The notes beneath the pieces were generated by a model. That model did no database searches, had not been told where the DNA came from, and was given only the letters and a program-made list of their open reading frames with translations. DNA of 64,000 bases, taken from contig CBDDLH010000012.1 of the NCBI GenBank assembly GCA_965230565.1, forward strand, positions 496,001-560,000, written 5' to 3'. This stretch comes from BCD1 sp965230565 (GTDB taxonomy: Bacteria > Bacteroidota > Bacteroidia > Chitinophagales > Saprospiraceae). How positions within the stretch are numbered: the first letter of the stretch is position 1; each line of letters starts with the position of its first letter. Made by a program: the position numbers and the translations under genes. Shown here piece after piece: positions 24,078 to 32,558 of this stretch.

Positions 24078-25346
24078 ATGAATATTCTAATTCTTGGCGG
24101 AGGTGGACGGGAACACACTTTCGCATGGAAGATCAGTCAGAGCCCATTGTGTGAAAAATTAGTCATTGCTCCGGGAAATGCCGGAACAGCTCAGTTGGGA
24201 GAAAATGTAGCCATCAATCCAAACGATTTTGAAGCAGTAAAAACCCTGGTGCTTGAAAAGGGCATCGATATGGTGGTGGTTGGCCCGGAAGAACCTTTGG
24301 TAAGAGGTGTTTATGATTTCTTTAAAAATGAGGATGCTCTTTCTGGCGTTAAGGTCATAGGGCCATCTGCGGAAGGTGCCAAACTGGAAGGCAGCAAGGC
24401 TTTTGCGAAGGCGTTTATGGAAGAATTTAATATTCCTACCGCCGGATATCGGGAATTTACAGAGTCAAGCCTCGAAGAAGGGCTGGAATATATTACAGGG
24501 CTTACTCCTCCTGTGGTTTTAAAAGCTGATGGACTTGCTGCGGGTAAGGGTGTTTTGATCCTATCTTCTATTGAAGAGGCCCGGGAGGAATTCAAGGCTA
24601 TGTTGAGTGGGAAGTTCGGTGCTGCCGGAAATACAGTAGTTGTGGAGGATTTTCTGGACGGTATAGAGTTCTCCGTTTTTGTGCTTACCGATGGAAAAGA
24701 TTATAAGGTTTTCCCGGTTGCGAAAGATTACAAACGTATCGGCGAAGGTGATACCGGATTGAATACGGGAGGTATGGGAGCTGTTTCACCTGTTTCTTTT
24801 GTAGATGATATCTTAATGACAAAAGTGGAAGAGCGAATCATTAAACCTACCATAAAAGGCATTCAGGAAAGAGCAATGGCCTATGAAGGATTTGTCTTTC
24901 TTGGTTTGATCAAAGTTGGTGACGACCCAATGGTGATTGAATATAATTGCCGAATGGGGGATCCGGAAACAGAGGTTGTTTTCCCGAGAATGAAAAACGA
25001 CCTTGTTGAATTGATGAGTGCAACAGCAGAGCATCGCCTTGGAGAGATTTCCATTGAAAAAGATCCCCGGGCGGCTACCACGGTAATGCTGGTTTCCGGA
25101 GGTTATCCGGGAAGTTATGAAAAAGGGAAACTCATCACAGGTATTGAGGAAACCTCAGGGAGTATCATTTTCCATGCGGGGACTAAAGCGGAAGAAGAGC
25201 AGGTATTGACGAATGGGGGCCGTGTTATCGCGATAACCTCTTATGGAGAAACCGTTGAAGAAGCCTTAGAGTCTTCCAAAAAAAATGCCGCCATTATTGA
25301 CTTTGAAGGAAAATATTTCAGGCGGGATATCGGTTTTGATGTATAG
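24078..25346 (+). CDS. purD: Phosphoribosylamine-glycine ligase
   Basis: The 422-residue ATP-grasp enzyme makes GAR from phosphoribosylamine and glycine, the step before PurN. Visible: MNILILGGGGREHTFAWK (N domain), VVVGPEEPLVRG, ATP-grasp loop LKADGLAAGKGV, VEDFLDGIEFSVF, and GGMGAVSPV and EYNCRMGDPETE (substrate and metal binding). Full length for PurD. The gap before it (200 bp after prfC) contains nothing recognisable. The promoter of the next gene starts inside its last codons. Confidence 0.97.
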   Translation: MNILILGGGGREHTFAWKISQSPLCEKLVIAPGNAGTAQLGENVAINPNDFEAVKTLVLEKGIDMVVVGPEEPLVRGVYDFFKNEDALSGVKVIGPSAEGAKLEGSKAFAKAFMEEFNIPTAGYREFTESSLEEGLEYITGLTPPVVLKADGLAAGKGVLILSSIEEAREEFKAMLSGKFGAAGNTVVVEDFLDGIEFSVFVLTDGKDYKVFPVAKDYKRIGEGDTGLNTGGMGAVSPVSFVDDILMTKVEERIIKPTIKGIQERAMAYEGFVFLGLIKVGDDPMVIEYNCRMGDPETEVVFPRMKNDLVELMSATAEHRLGEISIEKDPRAATTVMLVSGGYPGSYEKGKLITGIEETSGSIIFHAGTKAEEEQVLTNGGRVIAITSYGETVEEALESSKKNAAIIDFEGKYFRRDIGFDV

Positions 25347-25367
25347 ATTAGAAAATTATTAATTTTG
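25335..25367 (+). promoter_or_regulatory. Promoter of the periplasmic-folding operon
   Basis: TTTG (25335-25338), 21-nt spacer, TAATTTTG (25360-25367). The first box overlaps the purD 3' end. Expected start point is about 30 nt before the ATG at 25403. Best promoter match in the window together with that of manA. Confidence 0.7.
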
Positions 25368-25402
25368 CCAAACGATTTATCAAACGTTAAATAAAAGAAA
25401 TC

Positions 25403-27379
25403 ATGATGAAACGCATCTCTTTTACCTTGGTGTTGGCGGCATTTTTTGCCCTGAGTAGTTTCGCTCAAAAAAATGACCCGGTTTTGTTTACGGTAGAAGA
25501 TACGCCCGTACACGTGTCTGAATTTTCCTATATCTACGGAAAGACCAACGGAGATAAGGCGGATTTTTCGAAAGAGAGTATTGAAGAGTATCTGAACCTT
25601 TATGTGAAATTCAAATTGAAAGTTCAGAAAGCCAAAGATCTGCAAATTGATACCATTCCATCTCTAAAACAGGAGCTCGAAGGATATCGCAGGCAGTTGG
25701 CCGATTCCTACCTTATTGATAAAGGTGTTGCTGACAAACTGATCAGAGAAGCCTATGACAGGATCCAGCAGGATGTAGAGATCAGCCATATCCTCATCGG
25801 GTGTCCTGAAGATGCTCCTCCAACGGATACGCTCAATGCTTACTCTCGCATCATGGAGATCAAGAAGGAACTCATGAATGGTGCGGATTTCAATGAGCTG
25901 GCAAGAAGTAAATCCACTGACCAGTCGGCGCCCAAAAACTCCGGTAAAGTCGGATATGTCTCTGCGCTGTTCCCAAAAGGACTTTATCCGCTTGAAACTG
26001 CGGCATATAGTGCTGAGTTGAACAAACCGGTAGGCCCGATTAGAACTAATGCGGGATACCATATGTTGCTGGTGCATAACCGCAGGCCTGCCAGAGGAGA
26101 AATGGAGGCAGCTCACATTCTTATACGTAAGAAAAAAGAAGATGCCGGTGAAGCCAAACAAAAGATTGATGAGCTTTATGCGGCTTTAAAAGGCGGCGCT
26201 GATTTTGATCAATTGGCGATAAGAAGTTCAGAAGATTCAAGGACAGCTAATAATAAAGGCTATATCGGATTTTTCGGAATCAACCGTTATGAGAAGCCAT
26301 TTGAGGATGCTGCTTTTTCTATTGCCGAAGACGGAAGTATCAGCGAACCGATTGAAACTTCTGTAGGCTGGCACATAATTAAGCGTATTAGTAAAAAGGA
26401 CATACAACCATTTAATATCGAGAAAAGTCGTTTAAATGGAAAGATTCGTAAGGATCCTCGTTTTGAGCAGGCAAAACTGTCCATGCTGGAAAGAATCAAA
26501 AAGGAAAGCAATTTCAAGGAGAATACAGCTGTTTTGGATCAGTTCGTTTCCACTTTGAATGATACTTTCCTCACATTCCGCTGGAGAGCTCCTGAGCCAA
26601 AATCAGCGGATATGCTGTTTTCTCTTGGTAAGGACTTCAAAGTTACTCTGGGAGATTTTACGGATTACCTTGGTAAAGCATCCCGCAAGCGTCTGCGTAT
26701 GAGTCGTCGAAAAGGTGCGGAATTTGCTGCCAGATCTTTGTATGCTGAATTTTTGGATGAGAACCTCTTGAAATATGAAGAGACCCAACTCAGTGAAAAA
26801 TACCCTGAATTCAGGTCATTGATGCGGGAATATGAAGAAGGAATCCTGTTATTTGAAACGACCAAAATGTTGGTCTGGGATAAAGCTTCCGAAGATACCA
26901 CCGGCCTAAGGAATTTCTTTGATGACAAAATAAAAGGAAAATACCGCTGGGGCAAAAGAGCCGTAACAGATGTTTATGACATTCCGAAAAAATTCGCTGA
27001 TAAAGCGGAAGAAGTGGCGGCTTATGCTGCCAGCCATACAGCAGAGGAAGTAAAACAAAAATTCAACAGTGAAGACATGGTAGTGGTGGCTTCTGTTTCT
27101 GAAAGAACTTATGAAGAAAACAGAAACATGGATATGAGGAAAATGGAATGGGCTCCCGGAAAGGTTTCCGGAATGATCGTGCATTCAAGAACGGGAAATG
27201 TGAAGTTCTACAAAATCAAGGAAATCCTGCCCGTTACCGAAAAGAAACTGGAAGAAGCTCGCGGATATGTAGTAGCTGATTACCAGGATCATCTGGAGAA
27301 AAAATGGGTTGAGGAATTGGAGAATGAGTATAAAGTAGTGATCAATAAAAAGGTTTTAAAAAGCCTGATAAAAAAATAA
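25403..27379 (+). CDS. Periplasmic peptidyl-prolyl isomerase with two parvulin domains
   Basis: The 658-residue protein has a signal peptide (to about 22, ...SSFAQ) and a SurA-like N-terminal helical region (VSEFSYIYGKT...YVKFKLKVQKAK). Two parvulin domains follow: EISHILI...GKVGYVSALFPKG (about 130-230) and EAAHILIRKK...NKGYIGFFG (about 233-330). A long C-terminal region of unknown fold ends in AC-type helices. It should catalyse proline isomerisation and chaperone outer-membrane proteins. It is the first gene of a three-gene run (one base to the next gene) of related factors. Confidence 0.9.
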   Translation: MMKRISFTLVLAAFFALSSFAQKNDPVLFTVEDTPVHVSEFSYIYGKTNGDKADFSKESIEEYLNLYVKFKLKVQKAKDLQIDTIPSLKQELEGYRRQLADSYLIDKGVADKLIREAYDRIQQDVEISHILIGCPEDAPPTDTLNAYSRIMEIKKELMNGADFNELARSKSTDQSAPKNSGKVGYVSALFPKGLYPLETAAYSAELNKPVGPIRTNAGYHMLLVHNRRPARGEMEAAHILIRKKKEDAGEAKQKIDELYAALKGGADFDQLAIRSSEDSRTANNKGYIGFFGINRYEKPFEDAAFSIAEDGSISEPIETSVGWHIIKRISKKDIQPFNIEKSRLNGKIRKDPRFEQAKLSMLERIKKESNFKENTAVLDQFVSTLNDTFLTFRWRAPEPKSADMLFSLGKDFKVTLGDFTDYLGKASRKRLRMSRRKGAEFAARSLYAEFLDENLLKYEETQLSEKYPEFRSLMREYEEGILLFETTKMLVWDKASEDTTGLRNFFDDKIKGKYRWGKRAVTDVYDIPKKFADKAEEVAAYAASHTAEEVKQKFNSEDMVVVASVSERTYEENRNMDMRKMEWAPGKVSGMIVHSRTGNVKFYKIKEILPVTEKKLEEARGYVVADYQDHLEKKWVEELENEYKVVINKKVLKSLIKK

Positions 27380-27380
27380 G

Positions 27381-28244
27381 ATGCTGAAAAATTGGGCAGG
27401 TATATTCCTGGTTTTGGCGGTATTATTCTCTTTTACTGCCTGTCAGGTAGATAATTCATCAGAATCCGATGACCGGCTTTTGGCACAGGTGCATAATAAA
27501 AAGCTATACCTTTCGGAAATGGATGGTATGTTTCCGGAAGGCATGACTGCAGAGGATAGTTCGGCCACCATCAAGGCTTATGTTCAGCGTTGGTTGAGAG
27601 ATGCCCTGTTACAACATGAAGCCGAAATAAATTTGCCGCCAGACCTGAATATTGATAAGCTGGTGCGTATTTACAGGGCTTCACTGATTACCCATAATTA
27701 CGAGGTCGCATTGGCAGAACAATTGCTCGATTCGACCATCTCTCAGGCTGAGTTGACTGAATTTTACGAAATGAACAAAGAGCAATACCAGTTGGAAACG
27801 CCAATTGTCCGCTGCCATTTCATTAAGGTTAAACTACCTGTTCCTGAGGCGGACAATCTTAGAAGACTCTGGAACAGTAACGATCCTCAGGACCTGGATA
27901 AACTGATTGATTTTTGCAGTAAAAATGCTGAAGTCCATATCCTTGAAGACAGCATCTGGTACGACCTTGACGATATTGCTGTGGAACTTCCGGCGGGAAC
28001 GCTGACAGCCAATAATGTTGGGGCCAAACGGGATTTTAGCCAGCGGGATGCTAATTTTCAGTATTATTTCCGGCTTTTTGAGGCTAAAAACCGGAAGGAT
28101 ATAGCACCGCTTTCCTATATCGAAGGGCAGGCGAGAAAAGTGATCCTGCACAATAGGAAAATCAAGTTGCTCGATAATACCAAAGAAGAACTTTACGAGC
28201 GGGAAATGAGGCGGGGTAATGTCAAAATCTTTGACATGAATTAA
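27381..28244 (+). CDS. SurA/PpiC-like lipoprotein without a parvulin domain
   Basis: The 287-residue protein starts with a lipoprotein signal ending FSFTA-Cys21. Its N-terminal half (LAQVHNKKLYLSEMDGMFPEGM...VQRWLRDALLQHEAE) resembles the SurA/PpiD N-domain. The second half lacks a recognisable parvulin signature (no HI-I...GG-LG). It may be a holdase partner of the two neighbouring isomerases. It starts one base after the preceding stop and 71 bp before surA, so co-transcription is likely. Family assignment rests on context and the N-domain only. Confidence 0.75.
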   Translation: MLKNWAGIFLVLAVLFSFTACQVDNSSESDDRLLAQVHNKKLYLSEMDGMFPEGMTAEDSSATIKAYVQRWLRDALLQHEAEINLPPDLNIDKLVRIYRASLITHNYEVALAEQLLDSTISQAELTEFYEMNKEQYQLETPIVRCHFIKVKLPVPEADNLRRLWNSNDPQDLDKLIDFCSKNAEVHILEDSIWYDLDDIAVELPAGTLTANNVGAKRDFSQRDANFQYYFRLFEAKNRKDIAPLSYIEGQARKVILHNRKIKLLDNTKEELYEREMRRGNVKIFDMN

Positions 28245-28315
28245 TGCTGCCGTGGGAGCAACAAGTAGTTTGTTGCCCAATTTAGTACTTAAAGAAATTG
28301 AAAAAGAAAATAATA

Positions 28316-29680
28316 ATGAACAGACTTTTTTTCTTGATGATAATGCTGTTGATCACATCGGCAGCCTGGGGACAGAAAGAGGTGATTGACAAGGTGGTTG
28401 CCACCGTTGGAGGAGAATTGATCCTTTTGTCTGATGTGGAAGAACAATATGCTTTGGCAACAGAACAAAGAGGAGCGCTTCCCGAGGGAGCAAGGTGTGA
28501 AATTGTTACCAGCATTATGGTCACCAAATTATTGCTCAACCAGGCCAAACTGGATAGTATTCTGGTTGAAGACGCCCAGGTGGAACAGCAATTAGATGCC
28601 AGGATTGACCAGATTCTTGGGTATATGGGTGGGCGTATTGATCAATTCGAAGCCTACTATGGTCAATCTATAGATGAAGTTAAAGATCGTTTCCGCGAAG
28701 ATTTGCGCGATCAGTTACTTGTTGAGCAAATGCGGGGACAAATTATGGCGGATATCACGGTGACCCCATCTGAGGTTAAAGCTTTCTTTAATCAAATTCC
28801 TGTAGACAGTCTTCCATATTTCAATGCAGAAGTAGAGGTAGGGGAAGTTGTTTACAAACCTTTGGTGAATGAAGAAGAACGTCAGAAAAGTATAGATCTG
28901 CTCACGAACATTCGTAAAAAGATCGTTGATGAAGGGGCTGACTTTGGAGAGATGGCCAGAAAATATTCAAGTGATGCTTCAGGTCAGGCCGGTGGAGATC
29001 TCGGATGGGCCAAACGGGGTAAATATGTTCCTGCCTTTGAGGCTGCTGCCTATAAATTGGACAAAAACGAAGTTTCCCCGGTTGTGAAATCTGAATTTGG
29101 ATATCACATAATTCAGCTGTTGGAACGAAGAGGGAATTCAATTAACGTACGCCACATTTTAATTCGCCCTGAAATTACCGATGACGATCTGGATCTTGCA
29201 CAGGCGCATCTGGATTCAATCAGAATGTTGATACAGGTGGATTCTATTTCCTTTTCAGAAGCTGTTAAAATGTATTCTGATGAAAATACCCAGAGTTTTA
29301 ATAACGATGGCCGCATGGTGAATCCGGCAACCGGGAATACCTTTTTTGAAATCGGAGATCTGGACCCGGACATATATTTTGCGCTGGATACTTTACAGGA
29401 ACTGGAAATTTCCGCTCCGTTTGAATATACGGTACCTCCGGGAGACACTTATTACCGAATCGTTCAGCTGCAATCCAGGACACCGCCTCATAAAGCGAAC
29501 CTCCGCCAGGATTATTCAAAGATCAAGCAGGCGGCTATTCAGTCCAAGCAAAGTGAATATATCAACAACTGGGTTATGGATAAAATAGAGAATACCTATA
29601 TCGCCGTTGATGGCATGTATTACGGATGTCCAACGCTTCAGGGCTGGAAAAAGAATAAATTGCGGGTTACCACTCCTTAA
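28316..29680 (+). CDS. surA: SurA-type periplasmic chaperone / peptidyl-prolyl isomerase
   Basis: The ATG at 28316 gives 454 residues with a clean signal peptide (MNRLFFLMIMLLITSAAWGQ); the longer frame would need TTG at 28298. SurA N-domain: KVVATVGGELILLSDVEEQY. First parvulin domain: VEVGEVVYKP...GQAGGDLGWAKRGKYVPAFEAAAY...FGYHIIQLLERRG. A second, weaker one follows (VRHILIRPE...DGRMVNP). SurA delivers outer-membrane proteins to BAM. Third gene of the folding-factor run, closed by a strong terminator. Confidence 0.9.
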   Translation: MNRLFFLMIMLLITSAAWGQKEVIDKVVATVGGELILLSDVEEQYALATEQRGALPEGARCEIVTSIMVTKLLLNQAKLDSILVEDAQVEQQLDARIDQILGYMGGRIDQFEAYYGQSIDEVKDRFREDLRDQLLVEQMRGQIMADITVTPSEVKAFFNQIPVDSLPYFNAEVEVGEVVYKPLVNEEERQKSIDLLTNIRKKIVDEGADFGEMARKYSSDASGQAGGDLGWAKRGKYVPAFEAAAYKLDKNEVSPVVKSEFGYHIIQLLERRGNSINVRHILIRPEITDDDLDLAQAHLDSIRMLIQVDSISFSEAVKMYSDENTQSFNNDGRMVNPATGNTFFEIGDLDPDIYFALDTLQELEISAPFEYTVPPGDTYYRIVQLQSRTPPHKANLRQDYSKIKQAAIQSKQSEYINNWVMDKIENTYIAVDGMYYGCPTLQGWKKNKLRVTTP

Positions 29681-29700
29681 AGGCTGGAAAAGAATAAATT
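29643..29700 (+). repeat. Short duplication at the surA 3' end
   Basis: GGCTGGAAAAAGAATAAATT (29643-29662) is repeated with one base missing at 29682-29700, so the second copy starts right after the stop codon. Looks like a recent local duplication. Confidence 0.65.
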
Positions 29701-29728
29701 ACTGCAGATTAATAAAAGCAAAGGCATC

Positions 29729-29769
29729 AACAGGCCGGTTGAAAAATCTTTCAACCGGCCTGTTTTTTT
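29729..29769 (+). terminator. Intrinsic terminator after surA
   Basis: CAGGCCGGTTGAAA (29731-29744) pairs with TTTCAACCGGCCTG (29749-29762) around AATC and is followed by seven T residues. Confidence 0.92.
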
Positions 29770-29839
29770 GTGAATAAAAAATGACAACAATGTTGCTTTT
29801 GTTATGTTATATTCAAGTCAACTTAAAACGATCGAATAA

Positions 29840-30880
29840 ATGGAATACACAAAACTAGGAAAAACCGATCTCGAAGTAAGCAAGATATGTTTAGGAACCA
29901 TGACTTTTGGTGAACAAAATTCAGAGGAGGAAGGTCATGAACAGCTGGATTATGCACTTGAGCAGGAAGTTAATTTCATCGATACGGCGGAGATGTATTC
30001 GGTGCCGGGAAGAAAAGAGACGCAGGGAAGTACAGAACGGATAATCGGAACCTGGATACAGCAAAGAAAGAATAGGGATAAATTTATTCTGGCAACAAAA
30101 GTTACCGGCCCGTCAGCAGGTTTAGCTCATATAAGAAACCCAATGAATTTCAGTCGGGAGCAAATCAATGTTGCTGTCGAAGGGAGTTTGAAAAGGCTAC
30201 AGACGGATTATATTGATATCTATCAATTGCATTGGCCGGAGAGAAATAATAATAGATTTGGTCAACGGGGGTTTAAATTCGATGCGGATGAAGAATGGCA
30301 GGATAATTTGCACGAAGTTTTGCAATCAATGCATGAGTTGGTTGAATCCGGCAAGGTGAGATATTTCGGAGTGTCTAATGAGACGCCTTGGGGATTGATG
30401 AGATTTTTGCAGTTAGCGGAAGAACATAATCTGAGCCGGGCTATCAGTATTCAGAATCCGTATAGTATGCTCAACCGGACGTTCGAAGTGGGGCTGGCAG
30501 AAATTGCAATGCGTGAACGGGTAAGCTTGCTGGCATATTCTCCTATGGGCTTTGGCTTGCTTTCAGGGAAATACCATAAGGGACTGGCGGATGAGTCTTC
30601 AAGATTGAACAGGTTTAAACAAATGGCGCGTTATAATAGCCCTCAGGCATACGAGGCAACGAGCCGATACATGGAAATTGCTGAAAAAAATGGTTTATCC
30701 CTGGCTCAAATGTCTCTGGCCTTTGTGAATGAACAACCATTTTTAGGAGCCAATATCATTGGTGCTACCAGCCTGGAGCAGCTCAAAGAAAATATCGACA
30801 GCATTAATGTGAAACTCACACCGGAGATGCTTAACGAGATCGAAGAGGTTCATGAAGCGATTCCTAATCCTGCGCCGTAA
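29840..30880 (+). CDS. tas: NADP(H)-dependent aldo-keto reductase, Tas-like
   Basis: The 346-residue protein matches E. coli Tas closely: ICLGTMTFGEQNSEEEGHEQLDYA, FIDTAEMYSVPGRKETQGSTE and the retained KVTGPSAG. AKR catalytic residues are visible: Asp and Tyr in IDTAEMY, Lys in LATKVTG, His in YQLHWPER. The C-terminal NADPH-binding region is NIIGATSLEQLKENI. Cytoplasmic; the physiological substrate of Tas-type enzymes is unknown. A single gene between two terminators. The ATG at 29840 gives the normal start MEYTKLGKTDLEVSKI. Confidence 0.92.
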   Translation: MEYTKLGKTDLEVSKICLGTMTFGEQNSEEEGHEQLDYALEQEVNFIDTAEMYSVPGRKETQGSTERIIGTWIQQRKNRDKFILATKVTGPSAGLAHIRNPMNFSREQINVAVEGSLKRLQTDYIDIYQLHWPERNNNRFGQRGFKFDADEEWQDNLHEVLQSMHELVESGKVRYFGVSNETPWGLMRFLQLAEEHNLSRAISIQNPYSMLNRTFEVGLAEIAMRERVSLLAYSPMGFGLLSGKYHKGLADESSRLNRFKQMARYNSPQAYEATSRYMEIAEKNGLSLAQMSLAFVNEQPFLGANIIGATSLEQLKENIDSINVKLTPEMLNEIEEVHEAIPNPAP

Positions 30881-30915
30881 CCAGGTTGCGCTTTTCTGAC
30901 AAGGATTGGTAAATT

Positions 30916-30955
30916 AAAAAGGCCATCCCGAAATTTCCGGGATGGCCTTTTTTTT
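30916..30955. terminator. Shared terminator of convergent tas and porin genes
   Basis: AAAAAGGCCATCCCG...CGGGATGGCCTTTTTTTT, with an A-run on one side and a T-run on the other, works in both directions. It lies between stops at 30880 and 30971. Confidence 0.92.
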
Positions 30956-30970
30956 CTGAAAACTTTCAGT

Positions 30971-32449
30971 TTATCTAAACCGGAAGCCCAAAGTCACAAC
31001 GATATTGCTCACAATATTGTCATTATCTACATTTTGAACAGGGGCCTCATAAGTCCTGTAAGGAAGATACGTTTCTTTGGATGTGGCGTTTTTATAAGCA
31101 ACATCAAAGAAAACCCCGCGAGTCCGGACTCCGGCGCCAAGGCTGAATGCTGTTCTTACCGTTTCGTCGCCTTCTATGGGTGATTGGTTGAATTCCAGAC
31201 CTCCTCTCAAACGGAAAATATCCAGAACAACCTCACCGCCTACCCGAAAATTGAGCGCTGATTTGAGGTTCTGTGCAATTAGCTGATTAGCATCTCTTTC
31301 CTGCTCGATAAAGTCGTCATAGATCAATTCAGCCTTAGAATAATCCAGGTATTCCAGATCAGCGGAGATCACGCCTTTTTTGCCAATGACATAAGCACCG
31401 CTTCCAATGAACCTCCACGGTGTTCTCATTGAATAGGTAAATACGCCATCCGGCGATGCGGCATATCCCTGGCTGGGTGTATCCGAAAGCGTGTAATTAT
31501 AGGTCATTGTGGTGTAATAATTATCCGTCAGTTCATAAAGTGTTGGTGTATGAACAGCAACACCCAAACGAATTGCCTGCGACATGCGGTAGATCATTCC
31601 CATTTTCAGGTTGACTCCACCACCTGTAGTGCTCAGGTATTCGGTGTACTCCAGATCATCAAAAGTAGGAACGTTGCCGATAGCCCCTTCACCATTATCT
31701 ACTTCCCGGTATTCCTTTCGCTCCGTAAAGCTCACAATTGGAAGTCCCATGGTCAACCCTACAAGTACCTTTTCGTCAACATTGGCTGCCATGCCCACGA
31801 CGATCTCCTTGATACTGCCACTGGTTTGGACAGACTGCTCCTTGGTAGTGAGCGCATCAGGTGTCTGATCAAAATCGCTATCGTAAAACCCATCCTGGGG
31901 GTCATCAAAGAGCGCTTCGGCATCAAAGGCCACCCCGGATTCAAACTCATCAAAACCATCGGAGCCATTGGCCAGCTCCTGAAAACGATTAACAATAGAC
32001 CCTTTGGAATCTCCCTGGAAATAAAAGTTGCGGTTGAAATCTGCCAATTGGTTCATACCGATACCAAAGTTGAAGGTGGCAACTTTTTGACCAGGACGAT
32101 ACATAGTGCGGACCAATCCGATATTGTGGAAATTGAATTTGGTTTTTGTTTCCCGCCAGACGTCATTTTTTACATCATTGGTCAAAAGAGAGTTGACTTC
32201 TTTTTTGGTCATGCCCGGGGTTAATTCAAAAACTGATTTCCTGAACCATGCAAGACCGGCAGGGTTAGTGCTCAGTACGGAAAAGTCAGCACCTAAAGCC
32301 CCCATAGCGTTACTCATGCCTAATGATCGGGCAGTTCCAATTTGTGAATATTGGGAGTAACGGACTGCATCCGTTTCGTTTTGTGCTTGTATAAATGTAG
32401 CCGTCAATATCATCAGGACGGCAAGATAAAATTGTTTGTTTAGTTTCAT
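30971..32449 (-). CDS. OmpP1/FadL-family outer membrane protein
   Basis: The 492-residue protein has a signal peptide (to about 22, ...TFIQAQ). It then has the FadL/TodX-type opening ARSLGMSNAMGALGADFSVLSTNPAGLAWF, where NPAGLA is the family signature. The rest is amphipathic beta strands ending in ...NIVVTLGFRFR, with the terminal aromatic-x-Arg outer-membrane beta signal typical of BAM substrates. It should form a 14-stranded barrel importing hydrophobic compounds. The substrate is unknown. Single gene. Confidence 0.87.
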   Translation of the reverse strand: MKLNKQFYLAVLMILTATFIQAQNETDAVRYSQYSQIGTARSLGMSNAMGALGADFSVLSTNPAGLAWFRKSVFELTPGMTKKEVNSLLTNDVKNDVWRETKTKFNFHNIGLVRTMYRPGQKVATFNFGIGMNQLADFNRNFYFQGDSKGSIVNRFQELANGSDGFDEFESGVAFDAEALFDDPQDGFYDSDFDQTPDALTTKEQSVQTSGSIKEIVVGMAANVDEKVLVGLTMGLPIVSFTERKEYREVDNGEGAIGNVPTFDDLEYTEYLSTTGGGVNLKMGMIYRMSQAIRLGVAVHTPTLYELTDNYYTTMTYNYTLSDTPSQGYAASPDGVFTYSMRTPWRFIGSGAYVIGKKGVISADLEYLDYSKAELIYDDFIEQERDANQLIAQNLKSALNFRVGGEVVLDIFRLRGGLEFNQSPIEGDETVRTAFSLGAGVRTRGVFFDVAYKNATSKETYLPYRTYEAPVQNVDNDNIVSNIVVTLGFRFR

Positions 32450-32490
32450 TACTTTAATTTTTTTGGTTGTGTTTCAGCGCTTTCAAGGCT

Positions 32491-32537
32491 AAAAAAATGG
32501 GGTGAATCCTTGCAATTACACAACGACACCCCATTTT
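32491..32537 (-). terminator. Terminator after the Arg-Ser-rich gene
   Basis: On the minus strand AAAATGGGGTG (32537-32527) pairs with CACCCCATTTT (32504-32494), followed by further T residues. It lies 22 bp beyond the stop codon at 32559. Confidence 0.8.
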
Positions 32538-32558
32538 GACTCTATTTAGAATATATTT

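Noticed and set aside
31550..32224. Plus-strand frame of 224 residues
   Set aside because: Antisense to the OmpP1/FadL gene, whose signal peptide, NPAGLA motif and terminal beta signal are clear.
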